From the NCBI GenBank assembly GCA_012729115.1, contig JAAYDR010000080.1, forward strand, positions 1 through 62,870: a stretch of DNA of 62,870 nucleotides, read 5' to 3'. Positions within the stretch are counted from its first letter, which is position 1; each line of letters starts with the position of its first letter. Both the position numbers and the translations under genes were made by a program. The notes under the pieces are model-generated. The model was not told where the DNA came from, did not search any database, and saw only the letters and a list, made by a program, of their open reading frames with translations. Origin of the DNA: Clostridiales bacterium. Lineage in GTDB: Bacteria; Bacillota; Clostridia; Christensenellales; Aristaeellaceae. Positions 1 to 8,031 of this stretch are shown piece after piece.

Positions 1-1134
1 GCGCTGGTGGAGGAACTCAAGGAGGAGGACCGCAACAAGGACCATTTTATCAGCGTGCTGTCCCACGAGCTGCGCAACCCCCTGGCGGTCATTCAGATGA
101 GCCTGGATTTGCAAAAGCTGGAGCTGGACGAGGATGCGGCCTTCCAGAAGACCTTTGGCATGATCCAGCGGCAGACCCATCATCTTGCCCGTCTGATCGA
201 CGATTTGCTGGATGTGACCCGCATCAACCAAAACAGAATCCAGCTTAAAAAGGAGCCGGTGGAGTTGGGTCAGCTGATCCGGAACGCCCTGAAGGATTAT
301 CAGGCGCTGTTTGAACAAAAGCAGGTCGGCGTGGAAACATCCCTCGGCCCGGACCCTGTGTTTCTCCATGCCGATCCCCTGCGCATGTACCAGGTTATCG
401 GCAACCTGCTGCACAATGCCGTCAAGTTTACCCCCAAGGGAGGCCATGTGCGGATTCTGCTGGAAGCGGATGCGGAGGCGCAGCAGGCAATCCTCCTCCT
501 GGAGGACGACGGGGAGGGTGTATCCCCGGAGCTGATGCCCAAGCTGTTCCACCCCTTTATCCAGGTGGATCAAACCCTGGACCGGAGCCGGGGCGGCCTG
601 GGCCTGGGCCTGTCCATTGTAAAAGGCATGGTGGATCTCCATGGGGGAAACATCCAGGCCACCAGCCCGGGGCCTGGCAAAGGCACCTCCTTTACCCTCC
701 GGCTGCCGCTGATGCCGGGCCATGCCCCAGGTCCCGAAGCGCCTATAAAGGCCGGCACGGGCCCCCACCCCGCGCTGCGCATTCTGGTCATTGAAGACAA
801 TGAGGAGCTGGCGGAATCCACCTGCATGCTGCTTCGTCACCTGGGGCATGACGCTGCGGCCGCCTATACCGGGCGGGATGGCATCGCCAAGGCCAGGGAG
901 GGGAAGCCCGATGCCATCTTCTCGGACATCGGCCTGCCGGATATCACCGGGTATCAGGTGGCCATGGAAATACGCGAATTGCCCGGGCACAGGCACACCC
1001 CCCTGTTTGCCATCACCGGCTACGGCCAGCCCGAGGACAGGGAGCGCTCCAAAGCAGCCGGCTTTGCCCGGCACCTGGCAAAGCCCATGGGCATGGATAC
1101 GCTGAAGGCCACCCTGGAGGAGTTTTTTGGGTAG
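1..1134 (+). CDS. Hybrid sensor histidine kinase/response regulator, 5' truncated by window edge
   Basis: The reading frame is open from base 1, so the gene begins upstream; a GTG at 7 is only an internal codon. The visible 377 codons hold a HisKA dimerisation region with the phosphorylatable His in VLSHELRNP. A HATPase domain follows, with N-box NLLHNAVKF, G1 box DDGEG and G2 box GGLGLGLSIV. A C-terminal receiver domain (about residues 260-373) has acidic pocket ED, phosphoacceptor Asp in FSDIGLP, and conserved Lys in HLAKPMG. All catalytic residues are present, so both transmitter and receiver should be active. The missing N-terminus probably carries PAS or GAF sensing modules, which is inference. 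A perfect promoter follows for the next gene, so the kinase ends its own transcription unit. Confidence 0.93.
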   Translation, partial: ALVEELKEEDRNKDHFISVLSHELRNPLAVIQMSLDLQKLELDEDAAFQKTFGMIQRQTHHLARLIDDLLDVTRINQNRIQLKKEPVELGQLIRNALKDYQALFEQKQVGVETSLGPDPVFLHADPLRMYQVIGNLLHNAVKFTPKGGHVRILLEADAEAQQAILLLEDDGEGVSPELMPKLFHPFIQVDQTLDRSRGGLGLGLSIVKGMVDLHGGNIQATSPGPGKGTSFTLRLPLMPGHAPGPEAPIKAGTGPHPALRILVIEDNEELAESTCMLLRHLGHDAAAAYTGRDGIAKAREGKPDAIFSDIGLPDITGYQVAMEIRELPGHRHTPLFAITGYGQPEDRERSKAAGFARHLAKPMGMDTLKATLEEFFG

Positions 1135-1178
1135 ACCGCCCTGCAAGTCAGGCATTGATGCCCCCAGGATAAATCACA

Positions 1179-1207
1179 TTGACAAGCATCCCCCATGCAG
1201 TTATAAT
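1179..1207 (+). promoter_or_regulatory. Sigma-A promoter of the diguanylate cyclase gene
   Basis: TTGACA at 1179-1184 and TATAAT at 1202-1207 are separated by exactly 17 bases, a full consensus match. The gene starts at 1280, leaving an untranslated leader of about 65 bases. Confidence 0.85.
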
Positions 1208-1279
1208 TTAGCAAATCCTGTTAAATCGTCGGCCGTGCCGTATGTTCTGTTCCATTGCTGTCATGTTTAGGAGATCTGC

Positions 1280-2458
1280 ATGCATCTTTTCGAAATCAGT
1301 AAGTCCACCATGATGATTGTCCTCGTAGCGGGACACTTCTTTTCCGGTATCCTTGTGATTGCCTATACCTCCAAGCGGGAAAAAACCAGGGCATTTCATG
1401 TCTACCTGCTTTCAAAGTTCCTGCAGCTGTGCTCCTGGAGCCTGCTGGATATCAAAGACCAGATCTCCGGGATGGGGATTATTGCGTTTGGCAACTCGCT
1501 GCTCTTTGCCGGGGTAACCTGTGAGCTCATCGCCTTTCTCAGCCTCAAGGACGGCATGCTTAAATCCACGAAAAATTACATTGCGTTGACGGCCGGATGT
1601 ATTTTCGCTTTCTGTCTGGCCACGGGGCTGGGCGTTGCCGAGAACGTCCGCATTGCCATGGCTTCCGCCTTCCTGGCACTCCAGATGGCCTACCCCGTCT
1701 TCCGCCTTCTGACGGACAAACAGGGAACCATGCTGCAAAGGCTCATCGCCGCCTGTTATGGCATCAACGTGCTGATGCTGATTCTGCGGGCTGTCATATC
1801 CCTCACCACCAACCTGAACATGCACCTGGGCATGGACAGCACCTACAGCACCCTCCTTTTCGTGTTTCTCTATCTGGACATGATTGCCGGAAGCACCGGC
1901 TTTATCCTGATGCACAAGGAAAAGCAGGACGCGGAGCTGCTGAAGGCTGCCTCCCTGGACGGGCTCACCCATATCTTCAACCGCCAGACCTTCGAAAAGC
2001 GCGCCGAGGAAATGATCTCCATGCACGCCCGCAAGCAGGAGCGCCTCTCCTTTCTGGTTCTTGACATCGACGATTTCAAGAACGTAAACGACACCTTCGG
2101 CCATCAGACGGGCGATCTGGTGCTGCGGCATTTTGCGGACACCATCGCCGGCCAGCTTCGCAATTACGACCTTTTTGGCAGGTTTGGCGGCGAGGAGTTC
2201 GCCATTTTGCTGCCCCAGACCGGTGTGCAGGATGCCCAGGTTACAGCGGAGCGGCTGAGGGCCGCGGTGGAGGCTTCCCCTGTGTACACCCGCGGCAAAT
2301 CGTCGGCCGTCGGCCAGGCCATCCGTTTTACCGTGAGCATCGGCGTATCCACCCTGATTCCAAGCGGGCAGGGGGACATCGAAACCCTCTACCGGCTGGG
2401 GGACCAGGCCATGTACCAGGCAAAGGCCCGGGGGAAAAACCGGGTGGAGGCAGCCTGA
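1280..2458 (+). CDS. Membrane-bound GGDEF diguanylate cyclase
   Basis: This protein is predicted to make cyclic di-GMP from two GTP. The N-terminal 220 residues contain about six or seven hydrophobic segments, so the sensing half lies in the membrane. The GGDEF domain occupies roughly residues 225-390, with the active-site motif GGEEF at 303-307, the metal Asp in LDIDDFK and the FGHQTGD segment. RNYD lies five residues upstream of GGEEF at the place of the product-inhibition I-site, so feedback control is likely retained. ATG at 1280 is preceded by TAGGAGA. No EAL or HD-GYP partner is in the window. The hybrid kinase just upstream could belong to the same signalling pathway, but the strong promoter in between argues for separate transcription. 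Confidence 0.93.
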   Translation: MHLFEISKSTMMIVLVAGHFFSGILVIAYTSKREKTRAFHVYLLSKFLQLCSWSLLDIKDQISGMGIIAFGNSLLFAGVTCELIAFLSLKDGMLKSTKNYIALTAGCIFAFCLATGLGVAENVRIAMASAFLALQMAYPVFRLLTDKQGTMLQRLIAACYGINVLMLILRAVISLTTNLNMHLGMDSTYSTLLFVFLYLDMIAGSTGFILMHKEKQDAELLKAASLDGLTHIFNRQTFEKRAEEMISMHARKQERLSFLVLDIDDFKNVNDTFGHQTGDLVLRHFADTIAGQLRNYDLFGRFGGEEFAILLPQTGVQDAQVTAERLRAAVEASPVYTRGKSSAVGQAIRFTVSIGVSTLIPSGQGDIETLYRLGDQAMYQAKARGKNRVEAA

Positions 2459-2472
2459 GCGGGAAAGTTCCG

Positions 2473-3420
2473 CTAGAGCTTCAACGCTTCCCGGATTGCT
2501 TCGGAGCTGGGGCCGTCCATCAGGGCCGGGTCATAGTGCCGCTGGGGGTAGCGCTGCTCCAGGGCCAGGTCCCGGAAACCTTCAGCCCCCCGCTTCATCC
2601 CGGCCCGTCCTTCCCCTGCCAGCACCGGCTCATCCTCCCAGCGCCTCTGGCTCAGCCAGGTGGCCGGATGGGGAATAAACCGCCCGCCCTCCCGCTGCCA
2701 CTGCTCCCCCTGGCGCTGGGCGCTAAGGGCATCCAGCATCCGCCCCTGAAGCTCCGTCCCCGGGGCAAGCCGGCGGTAGGCCCTGCGGGCCGTCTCCTTG
2801 CCGGCCTTGCGGGGATATCCCTCCCAGAAAGCCTCAAAGGCGTCTTTCACCCCCTCCCCCTCCCCCTGGGGGGCTTGGGGGGGTGTTTTTTGTGTTTGGT
2901 TTGTCTTTGTCTTTGTCTTTGTATAGTGAATGGGCCCGGTATGCGGCTCGCTTTGCGGCTCGCTTTGCGGCCCGGTTTGCGGCCCGGGTTGAGGTTCGGT
3001 TTGCGGCTCACTCTGCGGCTCACTCTGCGGCTCACTCTGCGGCTCACTCTGCGGCTCACTCTGCGGCTCGCTTTGCGGCTCGCTCTGCGGCTCGCTTTGC
3101 GGCTCCCGGGCTTCCTCCTCCCGGGTGGAGTAGTCCATGGTGATGTCCAGCATCCGGTACCGGGCGCAGGCCCGGCCCGACTGCGCCTGCCACTCAATGA
3201 GGCCGCTGCGGGCCAGGGTCTCCCGGGCCCGCTTCACCCCGGACAGGGAAAGGCCCGCATCATGGGCCAGGGAGGACAGCGCCACGCCAAAGGACTCCGG
3301 ATGCCCCAGTTCGTTGGAAGTACCCAGCAGGGCATACCAAAGGGCCACGGCGGGGGCCTGCAGTTCCTGCCGGGTGCGCTGAATCAGGCGAAAAGCTCTG
3401 ATCTGTTCAAAATAACGCAT
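2473..3420 (-). CDS. Phage-type replication organiser / DnaD-like helix-turn-helix protein
   Basis: The 315-residue protein has three parts. Residues 1-105 look like a winged helix-turn-helix (LSSLAHDAGLSLSGVKRARE). Residues about 108-165 are a low-complexity linker of repeated PQSE/PQTG units. The C-terminal part contains FWEGYPRKAGKETARRAY and FIPHPATWLSQRRWEDE. This C-terminal module is the one found at the end of replication organisers and DnaD-like proteins of phages and integrative elements in Bacillota. It may load helicase at an origin, but no helicase loader or integrase lies nearby, so a domesticated gene or a regulator is also possible. The gene converges on the diguanylate cyclase, 14 bases from its stop. 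Its upstream region carries the evenly spaced ATGAGAC repeats listed separately. Confidence 0.75.
   Translation of the reverse strand: MRYFEQIRAFRLIQRTRQELQAPAVALWYALLGTSNELGHPESFGVALSSLAHDAGLSLSGVKRARETLARSGLIEWQAQSGRACARYRMLDITMDYSTREEEAREPQSEPQSEPQSEPQSEPQSEPQSEPQSEPQSEPQTEPQPGPQTGPQSEPQSEPHTGPIHYTKTKTKTNQTQKTPPQAPQGEGEGVKDAFEAFWEGYPRKAGKETARRAYRRLAPGTELQGRMLDALSAQRQGEQWQREGGRFIPHPATWLSQRRWEDEPVLAGEGRAGMKRGAEGFRDLALEQRYPQRHYDPALMDGPSSEAIREALKL
2941..3108 (-). repeat. 12-bp tandem repeat coding for PQSE units
   Basis: Twelve-base units of the type CTCGCTTTGCGG / CTCACTCTGCGG run in tandem, with the five central copies nearly identical. On the minus strand they code for about a dozen four-residue Pro-Gln-Ser-Glu or Pro-Gln-Thr-Gly units. 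Because the unit is a multiple of three, gain or loss of copies would keep the frame. Confidence 0.9.
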
Positions 3421-3518
3421 GAATTCCTGCCTCCCGTTTCAGATAGCGAACATGTGTTCTGTACCCTCCCCCACAGGATACCACACTTCCCCATGTAACG
3501 GAAGGCTTCCGGCCCAGG

Positions 3519-3562
3519 ATGAGACGGCATGAGACATCATGAGACAAAAATCCGTGTCTCAT
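3519..3562. promoter_or_regulatory. Three ATGAGAC direct repeats at 10-base spacing plus one inverted copy
   Basis: ATGAGAC occurs at 3519-3525, 3529-3535 and 3539-3545, that is, on the same face of the helix once per turn. The inverse GTCTCAT lies at 3556-3562. The cluster sits about 100 bases upstream of the start of the replication-organiser homologue. It resembles an iteron or operator array; function is inferred. Confidence 0.55.
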
Positions 3563-3843
3563 TGTTTAGAATACTGAAAAAGTTTTGTATGACTTTGCGG
3601 GGTGTTTGCAATCATTTTGTCACATTTGGCTCCTCCCGGCCACAAAACCCAACCCACGCAACGTTTACACGCAAAACCAGGCAATATCAAGGCTTTGATG
3701 CTCTATCCCTTGTGTGGCAAGGGGTTGCTGGAGCTGACCCCATACTTCAAATTATTACAAGGTTCGCTACATTTATTACGTCCGCCACAGGTGGTGTAAC
3801 AAAAAATTAGGACTACAAAATGTGCCTGGCCTAGTGGAAAACC

Positions 3844-3872
3844 TTGTATGCAAATACGATATGTGGTATGAT
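3844..3872 (+). promoter_or_regulatory. Promoter of the small membrane protein gene
   Basis: TTGTAT (3844-3849) and TATGAT (3867-3872) are 17 bases apart, and TGG before the -10 box gives an extended -10. The gene starts 68 bases downstream. Confidence 0.6.
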
Positions 3873-3940
3873 CCACTTGAATAAACCCGAACTCCCAAGC
3901 GACAATTTATGACAATTCTGCAAATGAATGGGGCGAACGT

Positions 3941-4444
3941 ATGGGTACGAATACTTACTTCCTTTTCATTGCACTCTTGGGAATCGTCGCGGTGGCGTAC
4001 TTCCTGTGGCTGGATCACAAAAGGAGCCGGCTGCTCTGCCTGAGGGTTAAGAAGCTTCACGCCTCCCCCATGTTTGCGGCACTGGCGCCTATGCTTAAAA
4101 ACGCCCAAAATCGGCCCATCGAGCAGCTCACCGTGGACAAAACCGGAGTGGTTATCCGCTTCCTCCACCCCGCAGGCTCCGAGTTGCGCTTTCACCTGCG
4201 GGATCTGGGCTATGGGTACCTCTCCCAGGAAAAGCAGGAAGCGCTGGTGGTCCTGCTGGAGCAGTTCCTGCCCCGGGTGGCGGACGTGCATCGCTATTCC
4301 TTCAAGAAAAAGCGCACCCTCCTGCTGAACGGCCATTACGAATCCTACTACCAGTACACCATCCTGAACTCCTACAAAACCAGCCTGGTCCGCGCGCCCT
4401 ATTATGACGGCAGCAGCCGCAAGCTCTCCTTCCCCAGTTGGTAA
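3941..4444 (+). CDS. Membrane-anchored protein of unknown function
   Basis: I do not recognise this 167-residue protein. Residues 5-25 form one hydrophobic membrane segment, followed by a Lys/Arg-rich stop-transfer stretch (DHKRSR), so the bulk should be cytosolic. The soluble part is mixed alpha/beta, with LTVDKTGVVIRFLHPAGSE and a basic patch FKKKRTLLL. The start at 3941 has only a weak purine-rich site (GGGGCGA). A hairpin terminator follows the stop, so it is a single-gene unit. Confidence 0.7.
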   Translation: MGTNTYFLFIALLGIVAVAYFLWLDHKRSRLLCLRVKKLHASPMFAALAPMLKNAQNRPIEQLTVDKTGVVIRFLHPAGSELRFHLRDLGYGYLSQEKQEALVVLLEQFLPRVADVHRYSFKKKRTLLLNGHYESYYQYTILNSYKTSLVRAPYYDGSSRKLSFPSW

Positions 4445-4447
4445 AGC

Positions 4448-4480
4448 CGCCCAGCACAGAACGTTTTGTGTTGGGCGTTT
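4448..4480 (+). terminator. Hairpin terminator after the small membrane protein gene
   Basis: CGCCCAGCACA at 4448-4458 pairs with TGTGTTGGGCG at 4467-4477 (one G-U pair), followed by TTTG. It separates this gene from the downstream Ohr gene. Confidence 0.65.
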
Positions 4481-4569
4481 GCCTTTCCGGTTTCACCCGC
4501 CTGGTTTTGGGATATCCTTCAATCAGGAACCCACGTACATCCCCTGATGAGATTAAAGGAGAGACGCCC

Positions 4570-4992
4570 ATGAAGATACTGTACGAAACCTCAGCCCTGT
4601 CCACCGGCGGCCGCAACGGCCGGGTCCATGTAGACAATACTCCCCTTCACTTTGAAATGGCCACCCCCGCGGAAATGGGCGGAAACAAGGCCGTGGGCTT
4701 CAACCCAGAGCAGCTGTTTGCAGCCGGATATGCCGCCTGCTTTGGTAGCGCCATTCAGCACGTGCTGAAGACCCGCCGCCTGTCCCTGCCAAACCCCGAT
4801 GTGCGCGCCACCGTGGGCCTGGGCAAGAACGAATCCGACGATTACCAGCTGGCTGTAAAGCTTACCGTCACCCTGCGTGGTGTGGACCAGGCTGAGGCCG
4901 AATCCATCGTGGCCGAGGCACACCAGGTCTGCCCCTACTCCCGGGCCACCCGCGGCAATGTGGAAGTCACCCTGGTGGCAAAGGCAGAGTAA
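4570..4992 (+). CDS. ohr: Organic hydroperoxide resistance protein, Ohr/OsmC family
   Basis: This 140-residue protein is predicted to reduce organic and fatty-acid hydroperoxides with a pair of reactive cysteines, taking electrons from a lipoyl- or thiol-based partner. Both are present: Cys57 in GYAACFGS and Cys121 in VCPYSRAT. The N-terminal Arg region (GGRNGR) and the Glu in FNPEQLFAAGYAAC are the usual activating residues. Length fits Ohr exactly. The start at 4570 is chosen for the AAAGGAG ribosome site eight bases upstream; the frame is open further upstream but without conserved sequence. No OhrR-type MarR regulator is adjacent, so regulation is unknown. A clear terminator follows. Confidence 0.93.
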   Translation: MKILYETSALSTGGRNGRVHVDNTPLHFEMATPAEMGGNKAVGFNPEQLFAAGYAACFGSAIQHVLKTRRLSLPNPDVRATVGLGKNESDDYQLAVKLTVTLRGVDQAEAESIVAEAHQVCPYSRATRGNVEVTLVAKAE

Positions 4993-5043
4993 GGTACCCT
5001 CCCCTGGTCGGGGATAGGCCTCCTTTCCCATAAGCAATCACAG

Positions 5044-5069
5044 AAAGACCGGTTCAGGCCGGTCTTTTT
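5044..5069 (+). terminator. Rho-independent terminator after ohr
   Basis: AAAGACCGG (5044-5052) and CCGGTCTTT (5059-5067) form a nine-pair stem with a six-base loop, followed by T residues. It may serve both ohr and the converging recO transcript because the minus strand also shows an A/T-rich flank. Confidence 0.85.
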
Positions 5070-5126
5070 GCATGGGTGTGACGGTTCATGTCTGCTTAAG
5101 GGCAAAGGGATAGCAGGCCAGCCGGC

Positions 5127-5867
5127 CTAGGGCAGCAGCCGGCTCCCCTTGATGGTCGTCTCCAGCCTGCTTTCCACGTATTCCCGAAAAATCACAAATA
5201 GATCGGTTCTGTCCTCCCCCAGCAGCCCGGCCTCTCCCACGGCCTTTAGCGACTCCTGCCCCAGCACCGCCCGCATCCAGTCCACCTGCGCCGCAGACAG
5301 CCGGTACGTGCCGCTGCCAGCGCACCCGGCGCACACCAGCCCTCCGGCCTCCACGTCCAACAATGCGCCTCCGCTGATGCCAAGGGGCGTGCGGCAATGG
5401 GCGCAGTGGTTCATCCGGGGCTTGTAGCCAATCACGCCGGCATAGCGCAGTAAAAAGGCGGTTGTGAGGCTCAGGGGCAGCTCCTCCTCATGGTAGGCAA
5501 GGCCGCCCAGACCCTCCAGCAGCAGGGCGTACAGTTCCGGGGCAGCCTCGCCGGGCTGGACGGCCGCCAGGGCAAGGCCCAGCAGGTAGCCGGCGCAGGT
5601 CAGGCGGTAGGGGTCCAGGCGCAAGGGGTAGTAGGTGTCGGCAATGGCGCAGGAGGTGAGGGTGTAGCGGTCCTGGGAGCGAAACAGCACAAACTCCCCC
5701 TGAGCAAAAACCTCGCCGGCGGTCAGCAGCGGGCTCTTGGGCCGCCGGCAGCCCCTGGCCAGCGCGTCCACCCGCCCCTTCTCCGGGGAAAAAAGGGTGA
5801 GCATCCGGTCATGATCCCGATAGTTGGCGTGGCGCAGCACAATGCCGCGCATCGTTTCCGAAGGCAT
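5127..5867 (-). CDS. recO: DNA repair protein RecO
   Basis: RecO helps load RecA onto SSB-coated single-stranded DNA with RecR. The 246-residue protein begins with the OB-fold segment VLRHANYRDHDRMLTLFSPEKG. Near residues 150-195 it has two CxxC pairs (NHCAHCRT and LVCAGCAG) that form the family's zinc knuckle, within a helical C-terminal domain. Length is normal. The ATG at 5867 is preferred over an upstream ATG at 5891 because AAGGAGG lies seven bases before it and the upstream ATG overlaps the predicted TATAAT box. It is divergent from purR with about 125 bases between starts. Confidence 0.95.
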   Translation of the reverse strand: MPSETMRGIVLRHANYRDHDRMLTLFSPEKGRVDALARGCRRPKSPLLTAGEVFAQGEFVLFRSQDRYTLTSCAIADTYYPLRLDPYRLTCAGYLLGLALAAVQPGEAAPELYALLLEGLGGLAYHEEELPLSLTTAFLLRYAGVIGYKPRMNHCAHCRTPLGISGGALLDVEAGGLVCAGCAGSGTYRLSAAQVDWMRAVLGQESLKAVGEAGLLGEDRTDLFVIFREYVESRLETTIKGSRLLP

Positions 5868-5888
5868 GGCCCCGCCTCCTTCCGCTCC

Positions 5889-5955
5889 CATTATACCACA
5901 GCCCCGAACGTTTGCAGAAAAAACAATGGAAAGATTCGCGTTCTTGTGATATACT
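5889..5955. promoter_or_regulatory. Divergent promoters of recO and purR
   Basis: For recO, TATAAT reads on the minus strand at about 5889-5895 with a weak -35. For purR, an extended -10 TGATATACT ends at 5955, with a weak TGGAAA at 5927-5932 spaced 17 bases. CGAA (5905-5908) and TTCG (5935-5938) face each other between the promoters, but the spacing does not match a standard PurR site. Confidence 0.5.
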
Positions 5956-5992
5956 CTGCCTCAGGAACCCTCTGGGCAAAGGAGATCGACCC

Positions 5993-6847
5993 ATGGACAA
6001 AGTACGGCGGAATGAGCGCATGGCCGCGCTGACGATGCTCCTGACCGCCTCCCCCAACCGGATCTTCACTCTTTCCCATTTCGCCAAGCTCTTTGGCGCC
6101 GGAAAATCAACCGTAAGCGACGATGTCAAACTCCTGCAGGGGGTATTAAGCGCTTATGGATTAGGCAAACTGGATACCGTCACAGGCGCTGCCGGCGGCG
6201 TGCGCTACCGGCCGGAGCTCACCAGGGAGGACGCCCGCGGTTTTATCGCGCAGCTGTGCAAGGAGCTCAGCGACCCTTCCCGCCTGCTCATCGGAGGCTT
6301 TCTCTACCTGGCGGACATCCTGGCCCAGCCCCGGATCGCACGCAAAATGGGGATGATCATTGCCCGGCGCTTTTATGACGCCGCGCCGGACTTTGTGCTC
6401 ACCATGGAAACCAAGGGCATTCCCGTGGCCCTGATGACCGCCGACGCCCTGGGCGTCCCCCTGGTGATTGCCCGGCGGTCCAGCAAGGTGTATGAGGGCT
6501 CCTCGGTGAATATCAACTATGTTACCGGCTCCTCGGCCATCGAGACCATGAGCCTGAGCCGCCGCGCGGTGAAGGAAGGCCAGCGGGCACTGATCGTGGA
6601 TGATTTTTTAAAGGCCGGAGGCACCGCCAAGGGCATGGCCGATCTGATGGCGGAGTTTCACGTTCAGGTGCTGGGTTCCGCTTTCGTGATGGCCACCGCC
6701 GCGCCCAAACACAAGCTGATCAGCGGGGAGCTGTCCCTGATGGTGATGGGCCAGGACCCGGGGGAAAACCCCTGGGTGAAGCCCGGCAACCTGCTGGAGG
6801 AAGCCCCCCTGCCCCATGACGCGATAAACAAGGAGCTGAGCCTATGA
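5993..6847 (+). CDS. purR: Pur operon repressor PurR
   Basis: The 284-residue protein has an N-terminal winged helix-turn-helix (FTLSHFAKLFGAGKSTVSDD). A type-I phosphoribosyltransferase fold follows, used as a PRPP sensor rather than an enzyme. The PRPP loop is visible as ALIVDDFLKAGGTAKG, with the two acidic residues conserved. In Bacillus the protein represses purine synthesis and uptake genes until PRPP rises. Length equals the Bacillus family. ATG at 5993 is chosen for AAAGGAG nine bases upstream. The stop overlaps the glmU start by four bases (ATGA), the same gene order seen in many Bacillota. Confidence 0.94.
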   Translation: MDKVRRNERMAALTMLLTASPNRIFTLSHFAKLFGAGKSTVSDDVKLLQGVLSAYGLGKLDTVTGAAGGVRYRPELTREDARGFIAQLCKELSDPSRLLIGGFLYLADILAQPRIARKMGMIIARRFYDAAPDFVLTMETKGIPVALMTADALGVPLVIARRSSKVYEGSSVNINYVTGSSAIETMSLSRRAVKEGQRALIVDDFLKAGGTAKGMADLMAEFHVQVLGSAFVMATAAPKHKLISGELSLMVMGQDPGENPWVKPGNLLEEAPLPHDAINKELSL

Positions 6848-7980
6848 AGAAAACCCTGGGCTGGATCGTGGAAGCACCTCAAAATCCCCTGCTGGACCGT
6901 CCCCTGCTGGGCCGTGTTTCCAGGGAGCATGTGCGCCAGGCCATGGAGGATGGCGGCGTGCTGGTTGCCGACGACCAGGCGGCATTCTCCACCCCCTATG
7001 ACCTGGTGCTGCTGGTTCGGGAGGACGCCCCCTGCCTCACCCCGGCCCTGCTGCACTCCCTCATGCAGGCCGTGGGCGGCGGCACCGCCACCAGCGGCGC
7101 GCTGCTCTCCGCCAAGCGGGAGGCCCTGGCCATGGTGATGCCCCGGGAGAAATGGTTTGCCGCCGTCCAGTCCTATGCCCTGTCCGCCCGGGAGATCGCC
7201 AAGATGCTGCTCAGCGGCCGGGACGACAAGGAGGGCGGCCAGGGCCACAAGGCCACCGCACCCGAAGCCTGCATCGCCGTGGACGACGGCCCCAGCTTCT
7301 GCGCCGCCTATGGCATCCTGCGGGAAACCATCATAAGCCGCCACCTGGCGGCAGGGGTTCTTCTGCTGGATCCCCGGCGCACCATCATTGAGGCCCAGGT
7401 GACCATCGCCCCCGGCGTCACCATCTATCCGGACAATGTGCTGATGGGCCAAACCGTCATTGCGGAGGGCTGTGTCCTCTACCCCAACAACCGCCTGCAA
7501 AACGCCCGCGTGGGCAGGGATACCACCCTGGAAAGCTCCGTGCTGCTGGACTGCGAGGTGGGCGGGCACAACACTGTTGGCCCCTTTGCCTATCTGCGCC
7601 CCGGCACCAAGGTAGGCGACCATTGCCGCATCGGCGATTTTGTGGAGGTTAAAAACAGCTCCATCGGAGATCACACCAAGATCAGCCACCTCACCTACGT
7701 GGGCGACAGCGACCTGGGCCAGAACATCAACCTGGGCTGCGGCGTGGTGTTTGTCAATTACGACGGCAAGGCAAAAAAACGCTCCATCGTGGAGGACAAC
7801 GCCTTCATCGGCTGCAACTGCAACCTGGTGGCCCCCGTCACCGTGGGGGAAAACGCCTACATCGCCGCAGGCTCCACCGTTGTGGAAAACGTGCCGCCGG
7901 ATTCTCTGTATGTAGCCCGCTGCCGCGCAACCATCAAGGAAGGCTGGGTGACCCGCAGGAAGGAAGAGGGGAAGCTGTAA
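6844..7980 (+). CDS. glmU: GlmU-like protein: intact acetyltransferase half, degenerate uridylyltransferase half
   Basis: The C-terminal part (about residues 155-378) is a left-handed beta-helix matching GlmU, with RPGTKVGDHCRIGDFVEVKN, HLTYVGDSDLG (catalytic His) and FVNYDGKAKK. This half makes N-acetylglucosamine-1-phosphate from glucosamine-1-phosphate and acetyl-CoA. The N-terminal half is only about 150 residues instead of about 230. It lacks the LAAGxGTRM nucleotide loop, although SPYDLV-like, REDAPCLTP and pre-helix segments still recall the fold. The total of 378 residues compares with about 456 for full GlmU. UDP-GlcNAc formation would then need another enzyme. It is translationally coupled to purR. 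Confidence 0.85.
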   Translation: MKKTLGWIVEAPQNPLLDRPLLGRVSREHVRQAMEDGGVLVADDQAAFSTPYDLVLLVREDAPCLTPALLHSLMQAVGGGTATSGALLSAKREALAMVMPREKWFAAVQSYALSAREIAKMLLSGRDDKEGGQGHKATAPEACIAVDDGPSFCAAYGILRETIISRHLAAGVLLLDPRRTIIEAQVTIAPGVTIYPDNVLMGQTVIAEGCVLYPNNRLQNARVGRDTTLESSVLLDCEVGGHNTVGPFAYLRPGTKVGDHCRIGDFVEVKNSSIGDHTKISHLTYVGDSDLGQNINLGCGVVFVNYDGKAKKRSIVEDNAFIGCNCNLVAPVTVGENAYIAAGSTVVENVPPDSLYVARCRATIKEGWVTRRKEEGKL

Positions 7981-8031
7981 GACGCCGCACCCCTCATCCC
8001 CCATACAAAAGCAAGAAAGGCAGAGCAACCA

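Larger units (their letters stand above)
3421..3940. other. 520-base intergenic region without a convincing gene
   Basis: This stretch separates two divergent genes. It holds the ATGAGAC repeats (3519-3562) and a promoter for the rightward gene (3844-3872). A 93-codon open frame at 3529-3810 has no recognisable ribosome site or domain and is not called. The middle part (3560-3840) is AT-richer than its surroundings and shows nothing else I can identify. Confidence 0.6.

Noticed and set aside
2941-3108. CRISPR array
   Set aside because: Units are contiguous without unique spacers and lie in a coding frame.
2536-3498. Plus-strand frame with many Leu-Arg repeats
   Set aside because: It is the antisense reading of the Pro-Gln-Ser-Glu repeat in the replication-organiser gene.
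3529-3810. 93-codon open frame in the 520-base gap
   Set aside because: There is no ribosome site, no domain and no clear codon bias; it overlaps the ATGAGAC repeats.
5905-5938. Facing CGAA/TTCG elements upstream of purR as a PurR box pair
   Set aside because: The spacing of 26 bases and poor flanks do not fit the known PurR double box.
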